This document shows positions 33,752 to 43,727 of a stretch of DNA of 64,000 bases, piece after piece (the stretch's first letter is position 1; each line of letters opens with the position of its first letter). The translations under genes and the position numbers were made by a program. Source of the DNA: Paenibacillus sp. GSMTC-2017 (GTDB lineage Bacteria; Bacillota; Bacilli; Paenibacillales; Paenibacillaceae); contig NZ_JAECMT010000001.1 of the NCBI RefSeq assembly GCF_016019935.1, positions 1,244,774 to 1,308,773 of the forward strand, given 5' to 3'. Under the pieces are notes generated by a model, which ran no database searches, was not told the origin of the DNA, and saw only the letters and a program-made list of their open reading frames with translations.

Positions 33752-33850
33752 TGGAGATTGAGCGTAGCTATTGTATAGTAGACATTATGATCATTGTACA
33801 TAATCGGTTTGTTAATTAGTTGTCATTTAGTCATCTTCCATTTCCTTTAC

Positions 33851-33879
33851 TTGCCTTATCCCCCTTCCTATACTAAAAT
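33851..33879 (+). promoter_or_regulatory. sigma-A promoter of the OmpR-type two-component operon
   Basis: TTGCCT, 17-base spacer, TAAAAT, about 100 bases before the histidine kinase start. Confidence 0.7.
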
Positions 33880-33980
33880 GTCGAATTAATACGTCCTTTT
33901 TCATTCAACACATGTAATATAGAGGAAACGTGTAAACTACTCATCAACTTCGACTAGGTAAGGAAGGGAGAGCAACATCG

Positions 33981-35453
33981 ATGTCCATCCGTTTCAGACT
34001 ATTATTATCTTTCACATCTGTTGTTATCGTTTCTGTAATCCTCTTTATGGCAACGGCTTATTTATTGTCTGTTGCTGTTACTGGAGATTTCCGTAGCATT
34101 AGTAGCTTCTACCGTATTCATTATTCTTTAAATCCCCTTTCTGAAGAGGAAGAAAGTATCTTTCTTGATCTGAAATATTTGGCCAAACATGACCCTGCTA
34201 AGTTAAAGGATGTCTCACTGCTCGAAAAATACGACAACCAATTAAAAATGGTACAAGCTAATCTCATCGTCCGCGAGGAGAACGAAATCATATATGCATC
34301 ACCTTCATTACTGCAAACCGATCTTTCAAAACTTCTTCCGAAATATGATATGAACAATATATCTATTCGTAACACAATGAATCTTGGTAGCCGTTTTTAT
34401 TCTTATGCGAAGTTCGACTTCTACTATTCAGAATATACAACGGACAAAGGTAGCATCTATGTTACGAAAGAAAGAAGCCCATTTGCTGAAATCGTTCGTA
34501 AACTACTTCCTAGTCTTATCGGTGTATTTCTTGCCATTCTACTTTTAACTAGTCTGTTGCTGTACCGTTATGTCACTCGGAAAATTGTAAAGCCACTTGA
34601 TGAGCTGCGAAGATCGGCTGAACATATTAAAGATGGCGATCTGACCTTTCAGCTCCAATCCAAATCAAAAGATGAAGTTGGACAGCTCGTTATGAGCTTC
34701 GAGAATATGCGGCAGAAGCTACTCGAATCCGTTCAGCTCCAGCTACATTACGAGGATAATCGCAAGCAATTATTGTCTAATATTTCGCATGACCTGAGAA
34801 CTCCGATTACGACGATTAAAGGGTATGCTGAAGGGATTAGAGACGGAGTTACAAACACAAAAGAAAAACTAGACAGATATGTTAACGCCATTCATGTTAG
34901 ATCTACTGATTTAGAACGGTTAGTTGATGAACTGCTTTATTACTCCAAGTTGGATATGAATAAAGAGCCTTATTCCTTCCAGGAGATTGAACTACATGCG
35001 TTTCTGAGATACAGCTTAAAGGAAATGTCTATCGAGCTAGATCAGAATAAAATTCAAGTAACTTGGAGAAATGAAACCGATGAACTTGCTTACGTTATGG
35101 CCGATACGGAAAAGCTTAAACGAGTAATCGTCAATCTCGTAGATAATTGTCTGAAGTACATGACTGGGCAACCTAAAAAAATCGAAATCGGATTTAGTAG
35201 CCGATCAGAAGATTGCCTAGTCTGGATTACGGATAACGGTCCTGGCATTCACCCAGACTCTTTGCCGCATATATTCGAACGTTTTTACCGTGAGGAGCCA
35301 TCACGTAGCAGAGATGCTGGTGGAAGTGGACTTGGGCTTGCGATTGCCAAACATATTATCGAAGGCCATGGCGGACAAATATGGGCTGAAAGTTCACATG
35401 GACATGGAACAACAATCTTTTTTGTACTCAAAAAATTTGTAGATCATCGGTGA
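33981..35453 (+). CDS. sensor histidine kinase, HAMP type
   Basis: The kinase is 490 residues: one membrane helix near residues 8-30, an extracytoplasmic domain of about 140 residues, a second helix near 172-195, and HAMP (VKPLDELRRSAEHIKDGDLT). The DHp helix has the phospho-acceptor His in NISHDLRTPITT (about residue 269), and the HATPase has N, G1 and G2 boxes (VDNCLKY, DNGPGI, GGSGLGLAIAK). AAGGGAGAG is about nine bases before the ATG. The regulator starts seven bases after its stop. The sensed signal is unknown; the SLH-protein gene downstream suggests the envelope. Confidence 0.95.
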   Translation: MSIRFRLLLSFTSVVIVSVILFMATAYLLSVAVTGDFRSISSFYRIHYSLNPLSEEEESIFLDLKYLAKHDPAKLKDVSLLEKYDNQLKMVQANLIVREENEIIYASPSLLQTDLSKLLPKYDMNNISIRNTMNLGSRFYSYAKFDFYYSEYTTDKGSIYVTKERSPFAEIVRKLLPSLIGVFLAILLLTSLLLYRYVTRKIVKPLDELRRSAEHIKDGDLTFQLQSKSKDEVGQLVMSFENMRQKLLESVQLQLHYEDNRKQLLSNISHDLRTPITTIKGYAEGIRDGVTNTKEKLDRYVNAIHVRSTDLERLVDELLYYSKLDMNKEPYSFQEIELHAFLRYSLKEMSIELDQNKIQVTWRNETDELAYVMADTEKLKRVIVNLVDNCLKYMTGQPKKIEIGFSSRSEDCLVWITDNGPGIHPDSLPHIFERFYREEPSRSRDAGGSGLGLAIAKHIIEGHGGQIWAESSHGHGTTIFFVLKKFVDHR

Positions 35454-35460
35454 GGTTCCT

Positions 35461-36150
35461 ATGAAGCAACTATTAATTATTGAAGATGACCACTATATTG
35501 CAGAGCTCGAACGAGATTATTTTCTATTACATGACTACCAAGTGAAGCTATGCCATGAGGGGCAAGAAGGACTTAGGGAAGCACTGAGCGGGGATTACGA
35601 TCTCGTTATTGTCGATCTTCAGTTACCTGGCATGGACGGGTTTGAGATTTGCAAACAAATTCGTGAGAAGATGGATTTACCTATTCTAATCGTCTCAGCC
35701 AAAAAGGAAGAAATCGATAAAATACGTGGATTTGGGTTAGGAGCAGATGATTTCGTCACAAAACCTTTTAGTCCAAACGAACTTGTAGCAAGAGCGAAAG
35801 CACATTTGGCACGTTACGAACGTTACAAGGGCGTTAAACTGGTAGATACGGATACAATCAACATAAGAGAACTTTCTATTCAAAAATCAGCTAGACGTGT
35901 CTTCCTGCACGGTAAAGAAGTTTTGCTAACTGCAAAAGAATTTGAAGTTCTTGTCTTTTTGGCAGAAAATCCGAACCGGGTGTTCAATAAAGATGCGCTG
36001 TTCGAGAGAATCTGGGGACTTGATTCTAATGGTGAGATCGCAACTGTTACTGTACACATATCTCGCATAAGGGAAAAAATCGAAGCTGATCCTTCTAATC
36101 CACAATTTATTGAGACCGTTTGGGGTGCTGGTTATCGGTTCACAGTGTAA
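35461..36150 (+). CDS. OmpR/PhoB-family response regulator
   Basis: This 229-residue regulator has a receiver domain with acidic pair EDDHY, phospho-acceptor Asp in LVIVDLQLPG (about residue 52) and Lys in FVTKPFSP (about 101). The C-terminal winged helix-turn-helix (LTAKEFEVLVFLAENPNRVF, then VTVHISRIREKIE) binds DNA. It is the direct partner of the HAMP kinase. The SLH-protein gene begins 133 bases later and is a candidate target. Confidence 0.95.
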   Translation: MKQLLIIEDDHYIAELERDYFLLHDYQVKLCHEGQEGLREALSGDYDLVIVDLQLPGMDGFEICKQIREKMDLPILIVSAKKEEIDKIRGFGLGADDFVTKPFSPNELVARAKAHLARYERYKGVKLVDTDTINIRELSIQKSARRVFLHGKEVLLTAKEFEVLVFLAENPNRVFNKDALFERIWGLDSNGEIATVTVHISRIREKIEADPSNPQFIETVWGAGYRFTV

Positions 36151-36283
36151 TCCCATACCTTACTTTGAACTTCTTTATCAATCTGTTTATAAAAAGTTTA
36201 TATTCTCTTATCTCCCCCTTTAGAGTTGTCGTCTATCATACAGATATAACAGATGACAAGCACACTATTAGGAGGAATCACAT

Positions 36284-37777
36284 ATGAAAAAGTTCAATCA
36301 AAAAGCTGCAATTGTTGCATTATCAGCATTAATCGGCGGTGGAGCACTTCTTCCATTTCAGACTTATGCGGCATCCCTAGCACCAGTTGCACAAATACAG
36401 AAGGCAGCGTTAACTAATTTCCAAGCTGAGCAAGATAAAGCTATCCAGCATCTAATTGATAAAGGTGTATTGCAAGGTTATTCCGATGGTAAAATGCGAT
36501 CAGAGCGGATTATTACAAACGCGGAGTTTATTAAAATGGTTCTACTGGCTCTAGAAGTCGATGAGATCGATTCTAAGGCAGTTGCAACAGGTGCAAAATG
36601 GTACGATGCATATCTAAACTCCGCCGCTACAAAAGGCCTTATCGAGAATGTAGATACACTTTCACCTAGTAGCACTACAGTTGGATCAGATATGGCATCT
36701 TTGATTGCGAAAGCACTTCAGCGCGATGTAAAATCGGTTCAACATTGGATGAACGGTTTATCGATTGGAACGGAGTCTATCACACGTGGTGAAACAGCAA
36801 TGTTACTTGTTCAATCGGAGAAAGCTATTCGTTCCGAAAACGCTGAAATCACTTCAATTAAAGCACTTAATAAACTTGCATTCGAAGTAACATTTAACGC
36901 TCCGCTAACACAAGCTGATGAAGCTATGGCTACAGCGTCAGCCAACTTCGTATTTGACGGAGATTTGAAGCTTGTTAATCAACCGAGATTGAAAACAGGC
37001 TCCATTGCTACTTATATCGTACCTGTGCAAACAATGAAAGAAAATACGACTTATACGCTTAAATACAAAAGCAAACAACCGATTACAGTGGCAGCAAGCA
37101 ATGAAATTATTCAATTAAATGCGATTCGTCAAGTCACTGCCGATACGTTCGAGATCGATTCACTTCGTTCAGATGGTGTAATCGATTATGGTTACTTAAT
37201 CTCTGCATATGCAGGTGGTCGTGGAGCTAACGCTGCCGTATTGGACGAAAACAATAAGCTTGATGGAAAGGCTATGCAAGTTATCCCTTCCCTTGCTTCT
37301 CGCCAAGCGACATTGATACCAGAGGGCGGCGAACCTATTACTGTGTCCTATGTCGGTTTCACTCAATCAACTGATGGCAAACAAGAGCCGAAGTTCCGCT
37401 TACCGCAAGGAACTACTTTGCAAGCCGGTAAGAAGTATACGGTCTCCTCACCTTGGTTCAATGTAAAAGAAGCTAGCTTCATTGCTGAGACAATCGCACC
37501 ACTTACGATTGCTTCTACTGACGCAGTTAACGAAACAACGCTAAACGTTACACTTAGCCAAGATCCTGGAGATGAACTGTTTGCTTATCGTTCGATTCAA
37601 TTAAAGGGTTCCGATGGTTCCAGCTTAACTGCTCAATACAAAGTTCAAACACGTAAAGGTGCAGTTGGCGTCTTCGAAGTACAAAATAGTGGAAAACTAG
37701 TACCTGGTGTCACTTATGAGATCACACCAGTTGGCACTTGGGCGGTAGCAGACAAAGTTAGTTTAACAACAAAATAA
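36284..37777 (+). CDS. exported S-layer-homology (SLH) domain protein
   Basis: The preprotein is 497 residues with a signal peptide (ending about ALLPFQTYAA, residue 30). SLH-like repeats follow in the first half (HLIDKGVLQGYSDGKMRS; WYDAYLNSAATKGLIE; SITRGETAMLL). A beta-rich C-terminal half with Big/Ig-like segments comes last. SLH domains anchor proteins to pyruvylated secondary cell-wall polymers. AGGAGG lies eight bases upstream. The gene follows a two-component system and ends at its own terminator, so it may be under that regulator. Confidence 0.88.
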   Translation: MKKFNQKAAIVALSALIGGGALLPFQTYAASLAPVAQIQKAALTNFQAEQDKAIQHLIDKGVLQGYSDGKMRSERIITNAEFIKMVLLALEVDEIDSKAVATGAKWYDAYLNSAATKGLIENVDTLSPSSTTVGSDMASLIAKALQRDVKSVQHWMNGLSIGTESITRGETAMLLVQSEKAIRSENAEITSIKALNKLAFEVTFNAPLTQADEAMATASANFVFDGDLKLVNQPRLKTGSIATYIVPVQTMKENTTYTLKYKSKQPITVAASNEIIQLNAIRQVTADTFEIDSLRSDGVIDYGYLISAYAGGRGANAAVLDENNKLDGKAMQVIPSLASRQATLIPEGGEPITVSYVGFTQSTDGKQEPKFRLPQGTTLQAGKKYTVSSPWFNVKEASFIAETIAPLTIASTDAVNETTLNVTLSQDPGDELFAYRSIQLKGSDGSSLTAQYKVQTRKGAVGVFEVQNSGKLVPGVTYEITPVGTWAVADKVSLTTK

Positions 37778-37792
37778 TAATCAACTACGTTC

Positions 37793-37830
37793 AGAAGCGA
37801 TGCAGAATTACTGCATCGCTTCTTTTATTT
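37793..37830 (+). terminator. terminator after the SLH protein gene
   Basis: AGAAGCGATGCAG / CTGCATCGCTTCT with AATTA loop, then TTTATTT. Confidence 0.92.
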
Positions 37831-37884
37831 CTATCACCATGGAAACACGATATTGATGAGAAGCAAAAAATAATACAGACGCAC

Positions 37885-37923
37885 ATTGAATATTTATTCT
37901 TATTGTTGTATATTTATTCAGTA
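37885..37923 (+). promoter_or_regulatory. two adjacent ARG boxes (AhrC/ArgR operator)
   Basis: TTGAATATTTATTC and TGTATATTTATTCA, each close to the TGAATWWWWATTCA half-site palindrome, lie three bases apart and 27 bases before the argD start. They should allow arginine-dependent repression. Confidence 0.75.
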
Positions 37924-37949
37924 GTAAGAAATTGATCGGAGGTTAACCT

Positions 37950-39191
37950 ATGTTGAACATCTCTTCGTTGGAACACGATTTAAATACAAAAACCCAAACT
38001 ACCCACTTGCTAAAAGCAGCCGAAAAACATGTCCTTTTTACTGCGAATCGTCCGGATGTTGTAATGGCTAGCGGCGAAGGTATGTGGCTTCACGATACAG
38101 AAGGTAAAACCTATTTGGACTTTATCGGTGGATGGGCAGTTACTGCACTTGGTCATTCTCCAGCCGTTCTTCAGCAAGCTCTTGCTAAGCAAGCAGCTAC
38201 ACTAGTTCATGCTAGTCCGGGTTTTTACAACAAACCACAAATTGAATTTTCAGAACTGCTGACTTCGATCAGTGATATGGATAAAGTATTTTTTACTAGT
38301 ACTGGAGCTGAAGCGAACGAAAGTGCGATTAAGCTCGCTAGAAAACATGGAGCTCTTCATCTGAATGGAGCCTACGAAATTATTACACTTACGAACAGCT
38401 TCCACGGTCGCAGCTTAGCGATGATGTCAGCAACGGGAAAGCCACATTGGAAGGAATTATTTGCTCCTAAAGTAGATGGCTTTATCCATGTTCCTATTAA
38501 CGATATCGACGCTTGTTTCGCTGCTGTTACGAACAATACTTGCGCCATTATGCTAGAGCTCGTACAAGGTGAAGGCGGAGTACATGAAGTGAGTGAAGCT
38601 TATCTTTATGGCATTCGCAAAATATGTGATATGTACGGCATTGTTCTTATTATTGACGAAGTTCAAACTGGACTTGGCAGAACCGGCAAACTATTCGCCT
38701 ACCAGCATTACGGAATAAAACCTGATATTATGACACTTGGCAAAGGAATTGGCGGCGGCTTCCCGCTGTCCGCGATGCTAACAACGAACAAATACGACTT
38801 ATTTCAACCAGGTGACCAAGGCGGAACATATACGGGGCAACCGCTTGCAATGGCAGCTGGCCTTGCTGTCGTGCAGGAATTAGTTGAGCGTGATCTTGCA
38901 GCTAACGCTGATCGTCAAGGTAGTTACTTGATCGAGACACTTAATGAGTTATCACATACGTTTCCAATAACAAAAGTGCGCGGTAAAGGACTTCTTATCG
39001 CCTTTGATCTTCCAGAAGCGATGGCTCCTTCACTTGCTGCTCTATGTATGAGCAAGGGACTACTCATTAATGCATCCAGCTCTTCAACCATTCGTTTAAT
39101 GCCACCCCTTATCGTAGAGCAGTCTCATATTCATCAAATGCTTAACCTATTAAAGGAATCACTTCAGCAATTAACTATGAATGTTGGATAA
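37950..39191 (+). CDS. argD: acetylornithine aminotransferase (class III, PLP)
   Basis: This 413-residue class III aminotransferase has TGAEANESAIKLAR, the PLP-stacking SFHGRS, IIDEVQTGLGRTGK and the PLP Lys in LGKGIGGGFPLSA. ArgD converts N-acetylglutamate semialdehyde plus glutamate to acetylornithine in the cytoplasm. GGAGG is nine bases before the ATG. The gene is alone, away from any arg operon, but carries tandem ARG boxes, which support arginine biosynthesis rather than ornithine or GABA breakdown. Confidence 0.88.
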   Translation: MLNISSLEHDLNTKTQTTHLLKAAEKHVLFTANRPDVVMASGEGMWLHDTEGKTYLDFIGGWAVTALGHSPAVLQQALAKQAATLVHASPGFYNKPQIEFSELLTSISDMDKVFFTSTGAEANESAIKLARKHGALHLNGAYEIITLTNSFHGRSLAMMSATGKPHWKELFAPKVDGFIHVPINDIDACFAAVTNNTCAIMLELVQGEGGVHEVSEAYLYGIRKICDMYGIVLIIDEVQTGLGRTGKLFAYQHYGIKPDIMTLGKGIGGGFPLSAMLTTNKYDLFQPGDQGGTYTGQPLAMAAGLAVVQELVERDLAANADRQGSYLIETLNELSHTFPITKVRGKGLLIAFDLPEAMAPSLAALCMSKGLLINASSSSTIRLMPPLIVEQSHIHQMLNLLKESLQQLTMNVG

Positions 39192-39248
39192 GCCACTCTG
39201 CATACGCTAGTTACAATTGTAAAGTGTATGTGGCAGGAGGGCTTAAGG

Positions 39249-39464
39249 TTGAAACGACTACAATCGAATAGCGGAGGCGAAAGCTTCACTGTCTATGTTA
39301 TTCCCGCTTGGAAATGGAAACAATTTATTGCTTTCGAGTTGATTGGTGGGACTGCCTTTTTACTCATTAGTAAAATCATTATTCATTCTGAATGGTTTTG
39401 TATTGCTGCTAATATAGCAGGTCCACAAATGCTGAAATATACGTTCAGCGCTTTCCGTACTTAA
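39249..39464 (+). CDS. small single-helix membrane protein of unknown function
   Basis: This encodes about 71 residues from TTG at 39249, eight bases after AGGAGG: MKRLQSNSGGESFTVYVIPA, then a hydrophobic helix (FIAFELIGGTAFLLISKIII) and a polar end. An in-frame ATG 21 bases earlier lies before that site. It is 57 bases after argD and shares its terminator, so it may be the second gene of that unit. Family not recognised. Confidence 0.6.
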   Translation: MKRLQSNSGGESFTVYVIPAWKWKQFIAFELIGGTAFLLISKIIIHSEWFCIAANIAGPQMLKYTFSAFRT

Positions 39465-39471
39465 TAATCAA

Positions 39472-39521
39472 AAAAAACGATCTTCCAAGATCATAACAAC
39501 CACTTGGAAGATCGTTTTTTT
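39472..39521 (+). terminator. terminator after argD and the small membrane gene
   Basis: AAAAAACGATCTTCCAAG ... CTTGGAAGATCGTTTTTT, 13-base loop. Symmetrical, so possibly bidirectional. Confidence 0.93.
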
Positions 39522-39639
39522 GTTCTCTATTTTCTTTGAACAGCAAGCACATGTGCAACAAAGTAGCTCTTTTAAACATTACATACATTGAGTCGAAGTA
39601 AACACACTCACTTCTTACACTATTTTAGGAGGATCAACC

Positions 39640-40470
39640 ATGTCCCCTTTATCAAGCGCTTCGCTTCAAGTAGCGCTATCTACTCATATTCAAGATGTTA
39701 TGATGCCATTCGTATTAGATGTATTAGATAACCTCGGATATACAGATATTCATTTTGAAACGAGTACTTTGCCAAATATCTCTCTTACATTAACGGAATA
39801 TATACAACAATTGAATACAAGCTGGAAATGCACCTTATTCGTTAATAGTCAGTTTGCATTTGAATATGGTCTCTTTTATGAAATGAATAACGGCCTGCTT
39901 AAAGAAAGCTACTGGATAAAAGGAAAACAAGAAAAATGTTCCCTCTCCACAGCCATTTTAGGCACTCAAAACTTACAGCCCTGGTCAATAATGAAAGAAA
40001 GTATCCATTACCGTTTAGTTTGCCATATTGAAGGTACGATACCTCATATTCGTTACGCTACTAGGTTACTTAAGGTCTTTTTTGAACATATAGAAGTTCG
40101 CTTTATTGATCTAGATCACAACTATTATTATTTCCGTTGTTCAGAATCATCAAAAAATCATTTTATCGTAAAGATTTGTGAAATCGGATCTATATTAAGA
40201 CAAGATATAAAAAACGCAGATAAATACCATTACATAGGTCAACTCGAGCTATTTATTTTGTTCTCCGCGACTAGAATGAAGATGCTTATAGAGCAAGATC
40301 ATTATTTACATGCTATATATGAATCTAAAATGAACGCATATCGAAATCATTACGATGCAGAATATCGTACCTTAGAGTTATTGTTCTACTCCTTTGTCAT
40401 AAAAGATGCTGTGATGACAGCTCAATATAAAGCGATTAGTGGAAGTGATATTTCGACAGAAGTCCCTTGA
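39640..40470 (+). CDS. protein of unknown function
   Basis: The product has 276 residues, no signal or membrane segments, and many aromatic residues (NHYDAEYRT; HNYYYFRCS). AGGAGG lies eight bases before the ATG, so translation is credible. No motif identifies a family. The last 49 bases overlap the end of the convergent kinase gene. A beta-rich first half and helical second half are suggested by the hydrophobic pattern. Confidence 0.7.
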   Translation: MSPLSSASLQVALSTHIQDVMMPFVLDVLDNLGYTDIHFETSTLPNISLTLTEYIQQLNTSWKCTLFVNSQFAFEYGLFYEMNNGLLKESYWIKGKQEKCSLSTAILGTQNLQPWSIMKESIHYRLVCHIEGTIPHIRYATRLLKVFFEHIEVRFIDLDHNYYYFRCSESSKNHFIVKICEIGSILRQDIKNADKYHYIGQLELFILFSATRMKMLIEQDHYLHAIYESKMNAYRNHYDAEYRTLELLFYSFVIKDAVMTAQYKAISGSDISTEVP

Positions 40471-42245
40471 TTTCTTTTGCTATCAATATATAAGGAGCCG
40501 TTGTGTGCCTCTATAATCTGGTTACTGATCATTAAACCTAATCCAGTTCCCTTTTCTTTCGTCGTAACGAACGGCTCACCTATCCGATGTATTAGCTCCT
40601 CTGGAATACCTTGACCTTGATCCTGTATGTTGATATGAATGACATTGCCATGATTCGTTTTTTGTAGCCTTGTTGTGATTGTAACTTTCCCACCATCCGG
40701 CATTGCTTCAAGTGCATTTTTGATGATATTTAAAAACACCTGCTTCAATTGGTTTTCGTTGCAATAAATCGGAGGCAATAGCTCATCTTGTTCATATTCA
40801 ATTTCCACATTCAACAAAATCGCTTGCGTATCTAATATCGAAATTACACTTTGCAAAATGGACTCCAAACTTCCTTCTTGGAAGGGCGCCAGATGCGGCT
40901 TCGCTAATGTCATAAATTCATTTACGATTAAGTTAATGCGATCAAGTTCAGTTTCCATAATATTAAAATAGTGTATGTGGTCGCTATACTTAGACCTAAG
41001 GAGCTGTGTAAATCCTTTTAACGAAGTTAACGGATTTCTAATTTCATGTGCAACACCAGCGGCCAATTGCCCAATAACAGACAACTTCTCGGAACGGATA
41101 ACTCTCTCTTCCGTACGTTTCCTTTCAGTTAGATCTCTGATAACACTAAGAACAACACTTTTCCCCATGTAATTGTCAATTCGAATATTCGAAATCTCTA
41201 CAGAAATCCGTTTCCCACAATGCAGATTTATGTTCGCTTCGCGAAATGCCGATGGCTCATCTTCACTAATCGTTCGATACATATCTGCTGCAATAATTTC
41301 ACGATCACTCTCCACGATACATTCAAAAAAAGGTTTTCCAATCAAACAGTTGGCATCCGTTACTTCGAACATGTCCATTGCATATTGATTCAGATACAAG
41401 ATTTCCTCATGATGACTAATAATAATAGGTTCTGGTATACACATGATCATACGCTGATATAGTTTTGCATTGCTACGGAGCAACTGCTCCTGTTCATATT
41501 TGAACGTAACATTTTGCACAGTGCCAAGAAGTGCAGACGCACCATTAAAAATAATTAAGGAACTATTACCTTCGAGATAAATTGTACTTCCATCCTTTTT
41601 CCAACCCCTAATTTGAAACGGATATTGTCCCCCTACAGCATCACTTGAGAAATTATTATTCTTCTCTATTTCTTCAATCATTTCCTTGTCTACTAGGTCG
41701 TATAAATGAAGTCCTATCATTTCATTAGGTAGATAACCAAACATATTTTCCAAAAAAGGATTGGCATAAATAATATATTTTTCTTGTTCCACAAAAACAC
41801 CAGCGACGACACTTTCAACTAATGTTTTGTATAAACTATCTTTTTCGTTTATCGTATCTCTCATTCGGCTCCAATTAGAAATCTCACGTATTACGAGTTG
41901 AATCGTCGGATTACCTCGATATAAAATCCGAATAATACGAACTTCAACATCGATCACATGACCATCTTTTTTGGGAAGCTTACAACAAAGATAATCTGAA
42001 AACTTCTCATCTTCGAGGAAAACATCAATCATTTCTGAAAACTGCTGCATGACATCGAAGTGAAATAAACGAGATATAGGTTGCCCTACAATCTCTCCTA
42101 TGTCTTCAGACTCTACCATTTTCATTGCTGCTCTATTGGCGAATACGATCTTATTTTCAGATAGGACAAGTACTGCATCTGGAAAAAACTGAACAGGACT
42201 TTCTTGTCTACTATAGTTCTCTTCCCATACTTTATTAGTATCCAT
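40422..42245 (-). CDS. multi-PAS sensor histidine kinase (sporulation-kinase-like)
   Basis: The kinase is about 607 residues and soluble, with three PAS-like domains (FFPDAVLVLSENKIVFANRA; GVFVEQEKYIIYANPFLENM; PEPIIISHHEEILYLNQYAM). It has a DHp helix with the acceptor His in GVAHEIRNPLTSLKGFTQL (about residue 400) and a HATPase (NIIKNALEAMPDGGK; GTGLGLMISNQIIE). The architecture is that of KinA/KinE-type phosphorelay kinases that feed Spo0F. I start at the ATG at 42245, nine bases after GTGGTGG. No cognate regulator is adjacent. Confidence 0.9.
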   Translation of the reverse strand: MDTNKVWEENYSRQESPVQFFPDAVLVLSENKIVFANRAAMKMVESEDIGEIVGQPISRLFHFDVMQQFSEMIDVFLEDEKFSDYLCCKLPKKDGHVIDVEVRIIRILYRGNPTIQLVIREISNWSRMRDTINEKDSLYKTLVESVVAGVFVEQEKYIIYANPFLENMFGYLPNEMIGLHLYDLVDKEMIEEIEKNNNFSSDAVGGQYPFQIRGWKKDGSTIYLEGNSSLIIFNGASALLGTVQNVTFKYEQEQLLRSNAKLYQRMIMCIPEPIIISHHEEILYLNQYAMDMFEVTDANCLIGKPFFECIVESDREIIAADMYRTISEDEPSAFREANINLHCGKRISVEISNIRIDNYMGKSVVLSVIRDLTERKRTEERVIRSEKLSVIGQLAAGVAHEIRNPLTSLKGFTQLLRSKYSDHIHYFNIMETELDRINLIVNEFMTLAKPHLAPFQEGSLESILQSVISILDTQAILLNVEIEYEQDELLPPIYCNENQLKQVFLNIIKNALEAMPDGGKVTITTRLQKTNHGNVIHINIQDQGQGIPEELIHRIGEPFVTTKEKGTGLGLMISNQIIEAHNGSLYIDSKRNQGTSVEISLPLIALY

Positions 42246-42355
42246 AAGTCGCAACCACCACTTTCGTTATGTCTCCATATAGAGCCGTTTATATTCATTA
42301 ATTTTCCACAGATGTAACCCCCCTTCCTGCACAATTTTTAAAAAAATGCCAAAAA

Positions 42356-42432
42356 AAGCTACTGATTATTAACTAGTAATAATCAGTAGCTTAAAAAGAA
42401 GAAGCTATCATCGTTTTATCTGCGATGATAGC
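42356..42432 (-). terminator. double terminator of the odhAB operon
   Basis: Two hairpins in tandem on the minus strand: GCTATCATCG / CGATGATAGC (42404-42432), then AAGCTACTGATTATT / AATAATCAGTAGCTT (42356-42392) followed by TTTTTT. Confidence 0.9.
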
Positions 42433-42453
42433 CATATTCTAAAACATATAAAA

Positions 42454-43722
42454 TTAACCTTGTAGTAGTAGTTGCTCTGGATCTTCCAAAAGTTCCTTCA
42501 CTGTTACAAGGAAACGTACAGCTTCACTACCATCAACGATACGGTGGTCGTATGACAATGCAATGTACATCATCGGACGGTTTTCCATATTCACATCATC
42601 GATTGCAACAGGGCGAATTTGAATTTTGTGCATGCCCAGTATGCCGACCTGTGGTGTGTTAAGTATTGGAGTGGACAACAAGGATCCGAATACGCCGCCA
42701 TTTGTGATCGTGAAGCTTCCGCCTTGTAGATCACTTAGTGCAAGTGTATTGTTACGAGCTTTTTTAGCCAATTCACCAATATTTTTTTCGATCTCACCGA
42801 AGCTTAGACGATCTGCATCGCGAACAACTGGTACAACTAGACCTTCTTTAGCAGATACAGCGATACCGATATCGTAGAATTTCTTAACGACGATGTCTTC
42901 TCCGTCAATTTCTGCATTCAGAAGCGGATATGCTTTCAATGCGCCTACAACAGCTTTTGTGAAGAAGGACATGAAGCCCAAGTTCACTTCGTTTTTATCG
43001 AAGAAAGCTTGTTTGCGACGTTTGCGAAGGTCAAGAATTGCAGTCATATCAACTTCATTAAATGTAGTCAACATAGCAGCAGTACGTTGCGCTTCAACAA
43101 GGCGATTAGCAATCGTTACCCGGCGGCGAGACATACGTTTACGCTCTGTCGGTTTAACGTTGCCACCAGCACTTGCAACAGCTGGTGCAGCTGATACTGC
43201 CGGTGCAGTTGGCGCAGGTGCTGCAGAAGTAACTGGAGCTTGTCCATGCGAACGAATATCATCCGGATAAATACGGCCGATTCCATCTTTGCCTTGTACT
43301 TGTGTTAGGTCAATGCCTTGCTCGCGAGCTAGCTTACGAGCAGCAGGCGTTGCATTCACAGAAGCTGCTGTAGAAACTGCCACTCCTGTAGGTGCTGTTA
43401 CCGCTGTAACAGGAGCTGTAGCTGCTTTTGGTTGCTCAGCTACTACTGGTGCAGCTACTGGAGCTACTGGAGCGGCAGGGGCACCAGTTGACGCGCCGAT
43501 CGAACCGATCGCCTCGCCAACTAGTACTACCTCACCGTCTTTTTTAGCAATGCTGGAAACAACACCGCTGTTATCAGCACTAATCTCGATATTTACTTTA
43601 TCCGTTTCAAGTTCAAGAAGTACATCACCTTGATTAACAGTGTCGCCTTCCTTTACGAACCACTTTGTAATTGTTCCCTCGGATATAGATTCTCCCAGTT
43701 CTGGTACAATAATTTCTGCCAT
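42454..43722 (-). CDS. odhB: 2-oxoglutarate dehydrogenase E2, dihydrolipoyl succinyltransferase
   Basis: The E2 protein is 422 residues, with an N-terminal lipoyl domain carrying the lipoylated Lys in ELETDKVNI (about residue 43), an Ala/Pro-rich linker, and a peripheral subunit-binding domain ([15 protein letters not shown]). The acyltransferase core has the catalytic His in [10 protein letters not shown]. It transfers succinyl groups to CoA in the TCA cycle as the core of the complex with OdhA and a lipoamide dehydrogenase encoded elsewhere. GGGGG lies eight bases upstream; five bases separate it from odhA. Confidence 0.97.
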   Translation of the reverse strand: MAEIIVPELGESISEGTITKWFVKEGDTVNQGDVLLELETDKVNIEISADNSGVVSSIAKKDGEVVLVGEAIGSIGASTGAPAAPVAPVAAPVVAEQPKAATAPVTAVTAPTGVAVSTAASVNATPAARKLAREQGIDLTQVQGKDGIGRIYPDDIRSHGQAPVTSAAPAPTAPAVSAAPAVASAGGNVKPTERKRMSRRRVTIANRLVEAQRTAAMLTTFNEVDMTAILDLRKRRKQAFFDKNEVNLGFMSFFTKAVVGALKAYPLLNAEIDGEDIVVKKFYDIGIAVSAKEGLVVPVVRDADRLSFGEIEKNIGELAKKARNNTLALSDLQGGSFTITNGGVFGSLLSTPILNTPQVGILGMHKIQIRPVAIDDVNMENRPMMYIALSYDHRIVDGSEAVRFLVTVKELLEDPEQLLLQG

Positions 43723-43727
43723 TGTAG

